NCBI GenBank assembly: GCA_963722415.1
Contig: CAVRNI010000061.1
Location: 62,001 to 126,000, forward strand
Source: JALOLG01 sp963722415
GTDB lineage: Bacteria > Actinomycetota > Acidimicrobiia > Acidimicrobiales > Ilumatobacteraceae
Length of the DNA: 64,000 nucleotides
Reading direction: 5' to 3'
The translations under genes were made by a program, and so were the position numbers. Below, one piece after another: positions 34,638 to 43,205 of the stretch (the first letter of the stretch is position 1; every line of letters starts with the position of its first letter). The notes beneath the pieces were generated by a model, which saw only the letters and a list, made by a program, of their open reading frames with translations, searched no databases and was not told where the DNA came from.

Positions 34638-35552
34638 GTGCGGATCTTGCTCGTGGTCAACTCGTTTGCGTCGTCGGTGACGGCCCGCAACACGGTCGTG
34701 GTCCACCGACGGCTCGCACGCGACAACGACGTCGAGGTCGTCGAGACCAACCGGCGCGGGCACGCGACGCGGTACGCGGCCGACGCGGCACGGCGCGGGT
34801 TCGACATCGTCATCGGCTTCGGCGGCGACGGCACGCTCAACGAGGTCGCGACCGGGATCGCCGGGACGGACGCCGCGCTGGGCGTGCTCCCGGGCGGATC
34901 GACGAACGTGTTCGCCCGCACGCTCGGGTTGCCGAACGATCCGCTCGCCGCCGTCGACCTGCTGGCGAACGGGATCAGGGCCGACGACATCCGCCCGATC
35001 GGACTCGGACGCGTCAACGGGCGGTTCTTCTGCTTCCACACCGGGATCGGGTTCGACGCAGCCGTCGTCCGCCGGGTCGAGCGGCACGCCTCGATGAAGC
35101 GCTGGTTCGGTCACCCGCTGTTCATCTCGGCAGCACTCACGACCTGGGCGAGCGGCTACGACCGGCACCATCCGCACTTCTCGCTGGCGGCCGGCACCGA
35201 GCACCGCCTCGACGACGGGTACTTCTCGATCATCCTCAACACCAACCCGTACACGTACCTGGGCAACCGCCCGCTCGACCTCTCACATGCCGCCACCCTC
35301 GATCGGGGGCTGGTCGCCGTCACGTTCCGCACGCTGCGGGTCGCGGCGATCGTCAAAGGGCTCTCCGGCGCGTTGCGCGGTGGCGGTGTGCGCCCGACTG
35401 AGCACCTCGTCGAGTGGACGGACCTCGAGGAGCTCGTCGCCTGGCACGACGAACCGTTCCCGTACCAGGTCGACGGCGACTACCTCGGCGAGACGAGCCG
35501 GCTCGAGTTCGCGCACGTGAAGGATGCTGTCCGGCTCGTGTTCCCCCGCTGA
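34638..35552 (+). CDS. Diacylglycerol kinase family lipid kinase
   Basis: A 304-residue DAGK/sphingosine-kinase-like enzyme. The catalytic loop FGGDGTLNEVATGIAG lies at about residues 61-76. The substrate region LGVLPGGSTNVFARTLGLPN follows, and a C-terminal beta-sandwich ends in YQVDGDYLGETSRLEF. It phosphorylates a lipid such as diacylglycerol in phospholipid recycling. Related mycobacterial enzymes act in phosphatidylinositol-mannoside lipid metabolism, but the exact substrate is unknown. It is convergent with a glycerophosphodiester phosphodiesterase, a functionally related lipid enzyme. Confidence 0.88.
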   Translation: MRILLVVNSFASSVTARNTVVVHRRLARDNDVEVVETNRRGHATRYAADAARRGFDIVIGFGGDGTLNEVATGIAGTDAALGVLPGGSTNVFARTLGLPNDPLAAVDLLANGIRADDIRPIGLGRVNGRFFCFHTGIGFDAAVVRRVERHASMKRWFGHPLFISAALTTWASGYDRHHPHFSLAAGTEHRLDDGYFSIILNTNPYTYLGNRPLDLSHAATLDRGLVAVTFRTLRVAAIVKGLSGALRGGGVRPTEHLVEWTDLEELVAWHDEPFPYQVDGDYLGETSRLEFAHVKDAVRLVFPR

Positions 35553-35569
35553 GCTCGGGCGTCGACGAT

Positions 35570-36268
35570 TCAGAGGGCGGCGCGCACGGCGAGGGCGATG
35601 TCAGGCACGTTCGTACAGATGCCGTCGACGCCCCACCCGATGAGCTCACGCATGCGATCCGGGTCGTCGCACGTCCACGTGTTGACGGCGATCCCGGCCG
35701 CGTGACACTCGTCGATCGTCGACCGGTCGAGCACACCCACCCACGGATGCAGTGCGTGGTGGCCGCGCTCCGTGAGCAACGGCACGGTGCCGTCAGGCAC
35801 GTCGACCACGAGCCACGCCGTGGGGATGCCGGCCCCGGTGGCGGCCACGGCGTCGACCATCGCCAGGTCGAACGACGAGATCAGCCAGCGGTGCGGACCG
35901 GCGACGGCGAGTGCCTCGCGCACGACGAGGGCGGCGATCGACCGGGCGTCGTCGAAGTCCGGCTCGGCGGCATCGTTCTTGATCTCGATGTTGACCGTGA
36001 TGTCGAACTCGCCGGCGGCACCCACGCACGCCACCAGCGCGGCGTGCAGATCGGGGATGTGTTCGGGCAGGTCGCGCCGGTCGAGATCGACGACCGCGGC
36101 GCCACTTTCGATGCGGGCATCGTGATGCACGACGAGGTGGCCGTCGCGGGTGCGCCGCACATCGAGCTCGATGCCATCGGCGCCCATTGCCACGGCCAGC
36201 GCGAACGCCTCGACCGTGTTCTCGCGGGCAGCACGCGATGCGCCACGATGGGCGATGATTTCGGTCAT
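35570..36268 (-). CDS. Glycerophosphodiester phosphodiesterase family protein
   Basis: A 232-residue TIM-barrel hydrolase that splits glycerophosphodiesters into glycerol-3-phosphate and an alcohol. The active site is seen in EIIAHRGASRAARENTVEAF (His7, Arg8, Glu16 region) and GIELDVRRTRDGHLVVHHDA (Glu, Asp, His). ITVNIEIKND is the second metal-site strand, and NTWTCDDPDRMRELIGWGVD closes the barrel. No signal peptide is present, so it is cytosolic. The ATG at 36268 was chosen because MTEIIAHRG is the natural start of the barrel. Confidence 0.92.
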   Translation of the reverse strand: MTEIIAHRGASRAARENTVEAFALAVAMGADGIELDVRRTRDGHLVVHHDARIESGAAVVDLDRRDLPEHIPDLHAALVACVGAAGEFDITVNIEIKNDAAEPDFDDARSIAALVVREALAVAGPHRWLISSFDLAMVDAVAATGAGIPTAWLVVDVPDGTVPLLTERGHHALHPWVGVLDRSTIDECHAAGIAVNTWTCDDPDRMRELIGWGVDGICTNVPDIALAVRAAL

Positions 36269-36364
36269 CGGCGGATACTCTGCATCGACGGCACGGTTTT
36301 CAGCATCGTCCCTCAACGTCAGCACACGTCAGCACACCGCAGCATTCGGTCCGATCTATCACTT

Positions 36365-36396
36365 TTTCAGATAGCCCACGCGGTTTCATCTGAAAC
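36365..36396. promoter_or_regulatory. Overlapping inverted repeats upstream of whiB
   Basis: TTTCAGAT (36365-36372) pairs with ATCTGAAA (36388-36395) over a 15-base spacer. GTTTCA (36383-36388) also pairs with TGAAAC (36391-36396) over 2 bases. The area is AT-rich compared with its surroundings and lies between divergent GDPD and whiB. It is a good candidate for a regulator site, for instance WhiB or cAMP-receptor type, but this is unproven. Confidence 0.45.
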
Positions 36397-36488
36397 TCTT
36401 GCGAGTGAGCGGATCTCCGCATAATTTGAGCCCGACGACGCCGAGCACCTCCAGCTCTGCCGCCACCAGCAAATCGAGGAGCCCCTCC

Positions 36489-36785
36489 GTGACGATCCTT
36501 GCTACCAGCCTCGCCTTGGCGGCTGCGGACGATCAGTGGCGTGACCAGGCTCTTTGTCGCGACACAGATCCGGATCTGTTCTTTCCGGTGGGCACGACCG
36601 GAATGGCGCTGGTGCAAGTCGAGCATGCCAAGCGGGTATGCGGTCAATGCACGGTTGCCGGGGCGTGCCTGGACTTCGCGCTCGCCACCAACCAGGACTC
36701 CGGCATCTGGGGCGGGCTCTCCGAAGAGGAGCGACGGGTCATCCGCCGCAAGCGCGCCGCCGCCATGCGGGCGACCGCCGTCTGA
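36489..36785 (+). CDS. WhiB family iron-sulfur transcriptional regulator
   Basis: A 98-residue actinobacterial regulator. The four cluster ligands are Cys23, Cys51, Cys54 and Cys60 (C-x27-C-x2-C-x5-C in ALCRDTDPDLFF and RVCGQCTVAGACLDFAL). The turn motif is SGIWGGLSEEERR, followed by a basic tail RRKRAAAMRATAV for DNA binding. GTG 36489 has AGGAG 8 bases upstream; an earlier in-frame ATG would add a disordered Ser/Thr leader. Proximity to a PdtaS-like kinase recalls the whiB1-pdtaS neighbourhood of Mycobacterium tuberculosis (Rv3219-Rv3220c), so WhiB1 type is likely. Confidence 0.93.
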   Translation: MTILATSLALAAADDQWRDQALCRDTDPDLFFPVGTTGMALVQVEHAKRVCGQCTVAGACLDFALATNQDSGIWGGLSEEERRVIRRKRAAAMRATAV

Positions 36786-36786
36786 C

Positions 36787-37680
36787 TCAGCCCGGCGAGC
36801 GAGGACCGTCGACCAGCACACGCTGCGCGCGCTCGGTGAGCAGCTGCGCTTCGCGGTCGTCGAGCGGCCTGAGCGTGCGGACGTCGACGGCGACCTGACC
36901 GGTGTGCGGTTCGTAGGCCGCGATGTCGCCGAGGAAGATCACGTCGGTCAGCTCTGACGAACCGGCGAGACCCCTGATCGCGTCGGCGACCTCCTCGGCA
37001 CCCGGGCTGCCGTCGACCGCCAACCGCAATGTCGTCGTCGTCGCCTCCTGCGAGAGGTTGCGCAGCTCCGACAGGGCATGGTTCGAGAAGTGCATCGTGC
37101 TCGATGCGTCACGCACACGCGTGCTGAAGAGCCCGATGTGGTCGACGACGCCGTGGACCGGCGCGCTCCAGCCGACGTCCACGACGATCTCGTCGCCGAC
37201 GCCGTAGCGGTCCTCGAAGTGGACGGTGAGGCCGGTGAGGTAGTCGTTGACCTTGTGCTGACCACCGATCGCCACCGCCGCACCGAGGAACCCGGCGCTC
37301 GACAGGAAGAAGGCGGCGTCGACGTCGAGCAGATGGAAGCCGGCGATGGTGATCACGATCCACACCACGAGCGACATGAGGTGGTTCAACATCCGCGACG
37401 CGGCATCGATGCGCTGCCGGCGCCGGTGCTCGCCCATCTCGAACGACTCGCCACCGACGCGCCGTGACCGGTGGCGCCACCAGCTCGACGGGGCGGCGAC
37501 GCTGCGGGTGGCGACCCGGCGCACGACGCGGCGGATCACGAAGCCGCTCACGCGCGTGAGCACGAGCCCGCCGAGCACGAGCACGGCGACGACCAGCGCC
37601 CTCGACATCGTGGGACCGTCGACCGCCGTGTCGCCGGCGACCGCCACGACATGGGCTGGGACGGAGGCGAACGAGAGCAT
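36787..37680 (-). CDS. Mechanosensitive ion channel (MscS) family protein
   Basis: A 297-residue channel with three membrane segments. The pore helix region is AAFFLSSAGFLGAAVAIGGQ. The beta domain has HFEDRYGVGDEIVVDVGWSA and HGVVDHIGLFSTRVRD, and TMHFSNHALSELRNLSQ completes the MscS core. A basic loop (RSRRVGGESFEMGEHRRRQR) lies between helices 1 and 2. It would release solutes on osmotic downshock. It lies convergent with whiB (the stops are 1 base apart) and in the same direction as pdtaS. Confidence 0.9.
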   Translation of the reverse strand: MLSFASVPAHVVAVAGDTAVDGPTMSRALVVAVLVLGGLVLTRVSGFVIRRVVRRVATRSVAAPSSWWRHRSRRVGGESFEMGEHRRRQRIDAASRMLNHLMSLVVWIVITIAGFHLLDVDAAFFLSSAGFLGAAVAIGGQHKVNDYLTGLTVHFEDRYGVGDEIVVDVGWSAPVHGVVDHIGLFSTRVRDASSTMHFSNHALSELRNLSQEATTTTLRLAVDGSPGAEEVADAIRGLAGSSELTDVIFLGDIAAYEPHTGQVAVDVRTLRPLDDREAQLLTERAQRVLVDGPRSPG

Positions 37681-37750
37681 CCCATCCAGTGTGCCGTGCC
37701 CGCGCCGACTATGACGATCACGTGACGGAAGTCGCCGCGACGATCCGCCT

Positions 37751-39241
37751 CTAGTCGATTTCGGTCGGGACGACGAGGTCGACCACGGTGCCGCGGGCGA
37801 CCTTGTACTCACCGAGGCCGGCGATGCGGAGGTCGTCGCAGGTCGCCGGGCGCATCACGATCGAGCCGTTCAGCTCGGTCGTCACGAGCGTGCGCACGAT
37901 CGACAGACCGAGGCCGGTGGCATCGTCGAGTTTGAACGACGGTGCGACACCATGCCCGTCGTCGACCACCTGGATCGCCAGCCGGGTGTCGCCGTTCTCG
38001 AGCCGCACGACGACACCACCACCGGCGCTGCCCTCTGGGAATCCGTGATCGACGGCGTTCTGCAGGAGCTCCGTGAGCACAACCGACAGCGGAGTCGCGA
38101 TCGTGGCCGGAATCCGCCCGCCGTCGCCACGCACCGTGAAACGCACCGGCCGGTCGGGCGACTGCAGCCCTTCCTCGGCGAGCCGGAGCAGCGGGCGGAC
38201 GATCTCGATGAACGTCACGTCGTCGCCCGGCTCCCGCGAGAGTGACTCGTGGACGAGGGCGATGGTTCGGATCCGCCGCACCGACTCCGAGACGGCGGCC
38301 TTGGCCTCCGGGTTCGTGAGCCGTCGAGCCTGCAGGCGCAGCAACGACGAGATCGTCTGCAGGTTGTTCTTCACGCGGTGGTGGATCTCGCGGATCGTGG
38401 CGTCCTTGCTCAACAGCAGCCGGTCACGTTTGCGCAACTCGGTGACATCGCGGACGAGCAGCACACCCGCGATGACCTCGTCCGATCTGATGACCGGCAC
38501 GCACCGGCACAGGAGCGTGGTGTCGTTGCCCTGCTCGAACTCCTCGATGACCGGAACGCGGCGCTCGTACGCCTGACGCACGGCGCCGTCCTGGAAACCG
38601 AGCTCGGCCAACCGCATGCCGACCGCGCTGGCATGGATGCCGACGCGATGGAGCGCCGAGTTGGCGTTCGGCGAGAGGTAGCGCACCCGGGCGTCACCGT
38701 CGAGCCACAACACGCCGTCGCCGACGCGGGGAGCGGCGCTGGAGTCACCGACCCTGGTCGGGAACGGGAACTCGCCGTCGCAGATCATCTGCGCGAACTG
38801 ATCGAAGATCGTCTGGTAGGTGCGCTCGAGCTCGCCCGGACGGCGTCCGGTCTGTTCGATCCACTCCTTCGTCAGCACCGCGATGTTGCGCCCCGCGTAG
38901 CGCACCGGGATGGCCAGCATCCGCGTCTGATCCGGCAGGGTCTCGACCTGCACGTCGCCCTCGGCGATGACCCCGGATTCGAACACCTTGGCGAGCATCG
39001 GACGCTCGGTGTCGTTGGCCCACGACCCGACCCAGTCGGTGTGGTAGATCGTCTGACCGGTCGCCGGGCGGACCTGACCGACCGTGAGCCATCGCCCGTC
39101 GTCGGTGGTGACGTAGAGCAGCAGGTCGGCGAAGCAGAAGTCGGCCAGCATCCCCCACTCGGACGCGAGTCGGACGAGGTGCTGGATCTGGTCACGGGTG
39201 AGTGACGTGTGCTCGCGCGAGAGATCAGCGAGTGAAGCCAT
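37751..39241 (-). CDS. pdtaS: PdtaS-type sensor histidine kinase
   Basis: A 496-residue soluble kinase. Residues 1-160 are a GAF-like sensor (HTSLTRDQIQHLVRLASEWG and LLLYVTTDDGRWLTVGQVR). About 170-270 is a PAS domain (VLWLDGDARVRYLSPNANSA). The HisKA_2 phospho-acceptor EIHHRVKNNLQTISSLLRLQ is at 285-304, and the HATPase domain has ELLQNAVDHGFPEG and DDATGLGLSIVRTLV. Length and order match M. tuberculosis PdtaS, whose partner PdtaR is an RNA-binding ANTAR regulator. No such partner is in this window. ATG 39241 is the natural start. Confidence 0.92.
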   Translation of the reverse strand: MASLADLSREHTSLTRDQIQHLVRLASEWGMLADFCFADLLLYVTTDDGRWLTVGQVRPATGQTIYHTDWVGSWANDTERPMLAKVFESGVIAEGDVQVETLPDQTRMLAIPVRYAGRNIAVLTKEWIEQTGRRPGELERTYQTIFDQFAQMICDGEFPFPTRVGDSSAAPRVGDGVLWLDGDARVRYLSPNANSALHRVGIHASAVGMRLAELGFQDGAVRQAYERRVPVIEEFEQGNDTTLLCRCVPVIRSDEVIAGVLLVRDVTELRKRDRLLLSKDATIREIHHRVKNNLQTISSLLRLQARRLTNPEAKAAVSESVRRIRTIALVHESLSREPGDDVTFIEIVRPLLRLAEEGLQSPDRPVRFTVRGDGGRIPATIATPLSVVLTELLQNAVDHGFPEGSAGGGVVVRLENGDTRLAIQVVDDGHGVAPSFKLDDATGLGLSIVRTLVTTELNGSIVMRPATCDDLRIAGLGEYKVARGTVVDLVVPTEID

Positions 39242-39300
39242 CGTCGAGAGTCTGCCCGAAACTGGCGCCGGACCGCGCGTTTACGCCGGGAAGTTGACCC

Positions 39301-40506
39301 CTAGAAGATGACAGGGCAGCGCCGAGGTCCGCGCACCTGGCCACCCGCCCACGTGACCGAACCCGGATCGGCGAGCTCGAACTCGGGAATCCGCTCCAGC
39401 CAGGTCTGCAGTGCGACCCGGAGCTCGAGGCGGGCCAGGTTCGAACCGGCGCACCGGTGGATGCCCGCACCGAACGCGACGTGGCGGTTGTGCTCGCGGT
39501 CGAGGATCACGTCGTCGGGGTTCTCGAACACGTCGGGGTCGCGGTTGGCGGCCGGGAACGTCATCAACACCCGATCGCCTTCGCGGATCGGACACCCGGC
39601 GAACTCGACGTCCTTGCTCGCCAGCCGCGCCATCGTGACCGGCGAGTACGCGCGCAACAGCTCCTCGACGGCCATCGGCCAGATCTCGGGTCGCTCGCGG
39701 AGCTGGGCACGGTGTTCGGGATGTTGGGCGAGATGCCACAGCGACGATCCGATCGCCGACCACGTGGTGTCGATCCCGGCGACGAGCATCAGGTTGCACG
39801 TGCCGAGGATGTGCGTGTCGGGGATCGGGTGGCCGTCGACCTCGCCCTGCGTGAGCTCGGTGATCAGGTCGTCGTCGCGGGGGTTCTCGCGGCGGTCGGC
39901 GATCTGCTCCATGAAGAACTCGATGATCTTCACGCGATTCGCGATGCGCACCACCGGATCCTTGAGCCCGACCTCCAACACGCCGCGAACCCACGACGTG
40001 AAGTCGTCGGAGCGCTCGGTGTCCACGCCCAGCATCGCGGCGATGACCCGGACCGGGATCTGCTGCGCGTAGTCGGCGGCGGCGTCGGCCCGGCCGGCGT
40101 CCACGAAGCCGTCGATCAACTGGTTGCAGAGGTCACGCGCGCCCGGCTCGTACTTCGCGACCGATTGCGGCGAGAAGATCGGCAGGATCAGCCGCCGCGC
40201 CCAATGGTGTTCGGGCGGGTCCGACGTGATCGGCGGCGCGGCGACATCGCTGTACGGGATCTGCGTGCCGTCGCTGATCGGCGGCACGACGAGGATCTGC
40301 TGCGACGTGAACGTCTCGACGTCGTGGGCGAAGGCGACGACGTCGTCGTACTTCGTCGGCATCCACGAACCACCCCAGCGCGCCGTGTGGGCCACCGGGC
40401 ATTCACCGGCACGGAGGTCTTCCCACACCGGGTACGGGTCGCGGACGAACTCGTCGTCGAAGATGTCGTAGTCCGTCGTCCAGTCGAGCACCGGTTCGAT
40501 CGCCAT
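39301..40506 (-). CDS. Cytochrome P450
   Basis: A 401-residue bacterial P450 monooxygenase. The oxygen-binding I-helix is MLVAGIDTTWSAIGSSLWHL (AGxDTT), and the K-helix is AVEELLRAY. The heme-binding loop FGAGIHRCAGSNLARLEL has the thiolate ligand at about Cys352. Its ATG at 40506 overlaps by 3 bases with the TGA-containing end of a three-cysteine ferredoxin, its likely electron donor. The start MAIEPVLDWTTDYDIFDD resembles family CYP107/CYP125-like proteins, but I do not assign a family. The substrate is unknown. Confidence 0.93.
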   Translation of the reverse strand: MAIEPVLDWTTDYDIFDDEFVRDPYPVWEDLRAGECPVAHTARWGGSWMPTKYDDVVAFAHDVETFTSQQILVVPPISDGTQIPYSDVAAPPITSDPPEHHWARRLILPIFSPQSVAKYEPGARDLCNQLIDGFVDAGRADAAADYAQQIPVRVIAAMLGVDTERSDDFTSWVRGVLEVGLKDPVVRIANRVKIIEFFMEQIADRRENPRDDDLITELTQGEVDGHPIPDTHILGTCNLMLVAGIDTTWSAIGSSLWHLAQHPEHRAQLRERPEIWPMAVEELLRAYSPVTMARLASKDVEFAGCPIREGDRVLMTFPAANRDPDVFENPDDVILDREHNRHVAFGAGIHRCAGSNLARLELRVALQTWLERIPEFELADPGSVTWAGGQVRGPRRCPVIF

Positions 40507-40508
40507 CG

Positions 40509-40710
40509 TCAATCGCCCTCCGTGATGATGACGGCACGCTCGGGGCAATTGCCCTCGGCGCGAACGTGTCGCGGCTTCGAGGTCGGCGGGTATCGGACCG
40601 TCGATCAGCACGACGGCGTTGCCGTAGTCGTCACTCCCGAACACCTCGGGCGCCGAGATCGCACACATCTGGTGCCCGTGGCACAACTCTTCGTCGACCC
40701 TGACTCTCAC
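40509..40710 (-). CDS. [3Fe-4S]-type ferredoxin (frameshifted in this sequence)
   Basis: A ferredoxin of about 66 residues that would feed electrons to the P450 just downstream. The GTG at 40710 begins VRVRVDEELCHGHQMCAISA. The frame is broken near 40563; removing one base joins IPADLEAATR to RAEGNCPERAVIITEGD, ending at 40509. The three cluster cysteines (CHGHQMC and the C of NCPE) fit the single-cluster [3Fe-4S] type with His in the second ligand position. As written, the frame instead runs on into the P450 gene, an apparent fusion that is an artefact of the extra base. Confidence 0.85.
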
Positions 40711-40747
40711 CGCAGGCTCCTTGCCATCGGTTCGATCGTAGGCGGCG

Positions 40748-42031
40748 TCAGCCAGGGGTCCACCGTCGGCCGGGCTCGACACGTGCGAAGAGCGTCTTGA
40801 GGTACGCGCCGTGTTCGAAACCGATCGGGTGGTCGAGCGGGTGACCAGTTCGCCGGATCTCGCTCAGCTCCACGCCCCCTGCCGCTGCCGCTTCGTGCAG
40901 CGTGGCGAAGAACTCGTCGGCGGTCACGCGGCTCGAGCACGACGACTGCACGAGCGCGCCGCCCGGTGCGACGAGGCCGACCGCGGTCCTCGTCAAGCGT
41001 GCATACGCGCGCAACGCGTTCGTGACGTCCGTCTGGCGTTGCGCGAACGAGGGTGGGTCGATCACGACCAGGTCGAAACGTTGCTCGCGCCGCCGGAGGC
41101 GTTCCATCTCGACGAACGCATCTCCGGTCGTGGTGTGCACCGTGCACCCGCGGACCGCGGTGATGAACCGGTTGTGGGCGAGGTTGCGTTCGGCGGTGCG
41201 CAGCGCCGGTCCGCTCACGTCGATGAGGTCGACGCTCGTCGCGCCACCTGCTGCGGCGGCGACCGAGAAGCCGCCGGTGCTCGCGAACGCGTCGAGCACG
41301 CGAGCACCCAGCGCCATCGACCGCACCAGCGCCCGGTTGTCGTGCTGGTCGAGGAAGTGTCCGGTCTTGTTTCCCCGCACCACGTCGGCCTCCAACGTGA
41401 GACCGCGCTCGCGGAACCGGACAGGCCCGTCAGGCGGCGGCCCGACGATCGTCATGCCGTCGGTGAGCCCGAACGTCGCACCCTTGCCGACGTTGCGGGA
41501 GAGACGGAGGACGACGCGCTCCGGGTCGAGCGCTTCACACAACGTCGCGACGACTGCGGCGAGGTGGGGGAACCAGATCGCGGAGTACAGCTTGACGACG
41601 AGCGAGCGGTCGTACCGATCGACCACCAGCGATGGCAGGCGGTCGTTCTCGCCGTGCACGCAGCGATAGGCGTTGGTGTCGGGATCGGCGGCCAGCGTCG
41701 ACCGGCGCTCGAGGGCGGTCGTGATCCGCTCCCGCCAGAACGACTCGTCGATCTGACGCGGTTCGCCGTGGTGCAGGACCTTGACACGGATCGGTGAGCT
41801 GGGATCCCAGAGCCCGATCGCCACGAAGTCGCGGTGGGCGTCGAACACCACGGCGAGATCGCCGGCGCTCGCCGCGTCGGCCGACGTGACCGAAGTGATC
41901 GAACCGTCGAACAACCACGGGTCGCCGGCACGCAGGTGGCGCACCGCGTCAGGGGTGGCGCGGACAGCGATCCGGCGCTCGCCAACGATCGGCAACTGGC
42001 CCCGGAGATCGCCGAGCACGTCGCGCGACAT
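40748..42031 (-). CDS. Class I SAM-dependent rRNA methyltransferase, RlmI-like
   Basis: A 427-residue RNA cytosine-C5 methyltransferase type protein. Residues 20-90 form a PUA-like domain (RHLRAGDPWLFDGSITSVT). The middle RlmI insert has GENDRLPSLVVDRYDRSLVV. The Rossmann domain has FLDQHDNRALVRSMALGARV and DAFASTGGFSVAAAAGGAT as the SAM loop. DLVVIDPPSFAQRQTDV is motif IV, and VQSSCSSRVTADEF carries the catalytic cysteine region. E. coli RlmI methylates 23S rRNA C1962. The target here is inferred from family. Confidence 0.88.
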   Translation of the reverse strand: MSRDVLGDLRGQLPIVGERRIAVRATPDAVRHLRAGDPWLFDGSITSVTSADAASAGDLAVVFDAHRDFVAIGLWDPSSPIRVKVLHHGEPRQIDESFWRERITTALERRSTLAADPDTNAYRCVHGENDRLPSLVVDRYDRSLVVKLYSAIWFPHLAAVVATLCEALDPERVVLRLSRNVGKGATFGLTDGMTIVGPPPDGPVRFRERGLTLEADVVRGNKTGHFLDQHDNRALVRSMALGARVLDAFASTGGFSVAAAAGGATSVDLIDVSGPALRTAERNLAHNRFITAVRGCTVHTTTGDAFVEMERLRRREQRFDLVVIDPPSFAQRQTDVTNALRAYARLTRTAVGLVAPGGALVQSSCSSRVTADEFFATLHEAAAAGGVELSEIRRTGHPLDHPIGFEHGAYLKTLFARVEPGRRWTPG

Positions 42032-42034
42032 CAG

Positions 42035-43205
42035 TCACCCGCGCAGGTGCTCGCCGAGCGCCAGCAGGTCGGCGACGTCGTTGATGTCGCGGTCGAATGT
42101 CGGGGCGGTCAGCACGACGGTCGAGAGGCTCTCGAGCTCGGCCCGCCGTTCGGCCTCCCGTGTCGCGACGAGCGCGATGTCGTGGAAGCGCGACGCAGCC
42201 GCGTCGAGCGTGCTCGACACGACGTCGGCCGGCAGGTCGATCTCGGCCGCGACGCGGGTTGCGAGCTGGCCGCCGGACGCGGCGTGGAGGCGCTTGGCGC
42301 TGTTGGCGGCGCCCTTGGCCGTGAACTCGGCCGGGAGCACCCGGTTGGCGATGATCGCACCGAGGTGGAAGTCGCGCTCGTTTGAGCGCGCGCGCCAGGT
42401 AGGCGGCTTCGTGGGCGGGTGCGGCTTCGAGCGTCGACACGACGACGAATGTGGTGCGGTGGTCGCCGAGCAGCCGCTCGACCGCTGTGGCGTGGGCGAC
42501 GAAGCGCTTCTCCATGGCCTGGAACAGGATGAAGAACTCGGCGATGTCCTGCAGGAACCGCGAGCCGAGGATGCGGTCGGCGACCGAGTAGAACGGCTTG
42601 GAGGCGGCCGTGAACAACCGCGAGCGATACGGCACCGTGAGCCAGCGCAGCAGGCGCGACTCGAAGAACTCCTTCATCCGCCCGGGTGCGTCGAGCACGT
42701 CGAGCGCGCTGCGTGAGGGCGGCGTGTCGACGACGATGAGGTCGTAGCGCCCCGACGCATGCAGCTCGTGGAGCTGCTCCATCGCCAGGTAGTCGTGGCT
42801 GTGCACGAAGCGGCTCGTGATGTTGACGTAGAGCGGGTTGGCCAGCACCGCTTCACGAACCTTGGCGTCGGGCGCGTGCCGGCGGATGAGCTCGTCCCAG
42901 CCGGCCTTGGTGTCGAGCATCGCCGCCCAGAGCTCGCCGCGTGGTTCGACGCCGGCCGACGCGAACGCCTCGTCCGGCACGCGCGTCGCGGTGTTGCCCA
43001 GCGCGCCGATGCCGAGTGCGTCGGCCAACCGGCGCGCCGGATCGACCGTCAGCACGAGCACCCGCCCGCCGAGGTGGGTTGCCGCCGTCGCGGCGAGCGC
43101 CGCGGCGGTGGTCGTCTTGCCGACACCGCCCGAGCCGCAGACGAGCACCATCTCCTTGGCGGCCAACATGGCGTCGAGGCCGGGCGCACCGTCGCGCTCT
43201 GCCAT
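42035..43205 (-). CDS. ArsA/Get3-family ATPase (second of pair; frameshifted in this sequence)
   Basis: An ATPase of about 390 residues with the deviant Walker A CGSGGVGKTTTAAALAATAA near residue 24. VLVLTVDPARRLADALGIG is the switch/metal strand, and DLIVVDTPPSRSALDVLDAP is Walker B/switch II. Near 42382 an extra A in AAA shifts the frame. Removing it gives RALNERDFHLGAIIANRVLP, then the C-terminal helices to the stop at 42035. With the adjacent ArsA homologue it forms a pair like Rv3680/Rv3679 of mycobacteria. That pair is proposed to form a heterodimeric ATPase in redox and glycerol metabolism; this is knowledge of the family, not shown here. Confidence 0.88.

Noticed and set aside
40509..40782. 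An apparent ferredoxin-P450 fusion protein
   Set aside because: The fusion exists only because of one extra base in the ferredoxin gene. Removing it gives a normal ferredoxin C-terminus with NCPERAVIITEGD and a stop next to the P450 start.
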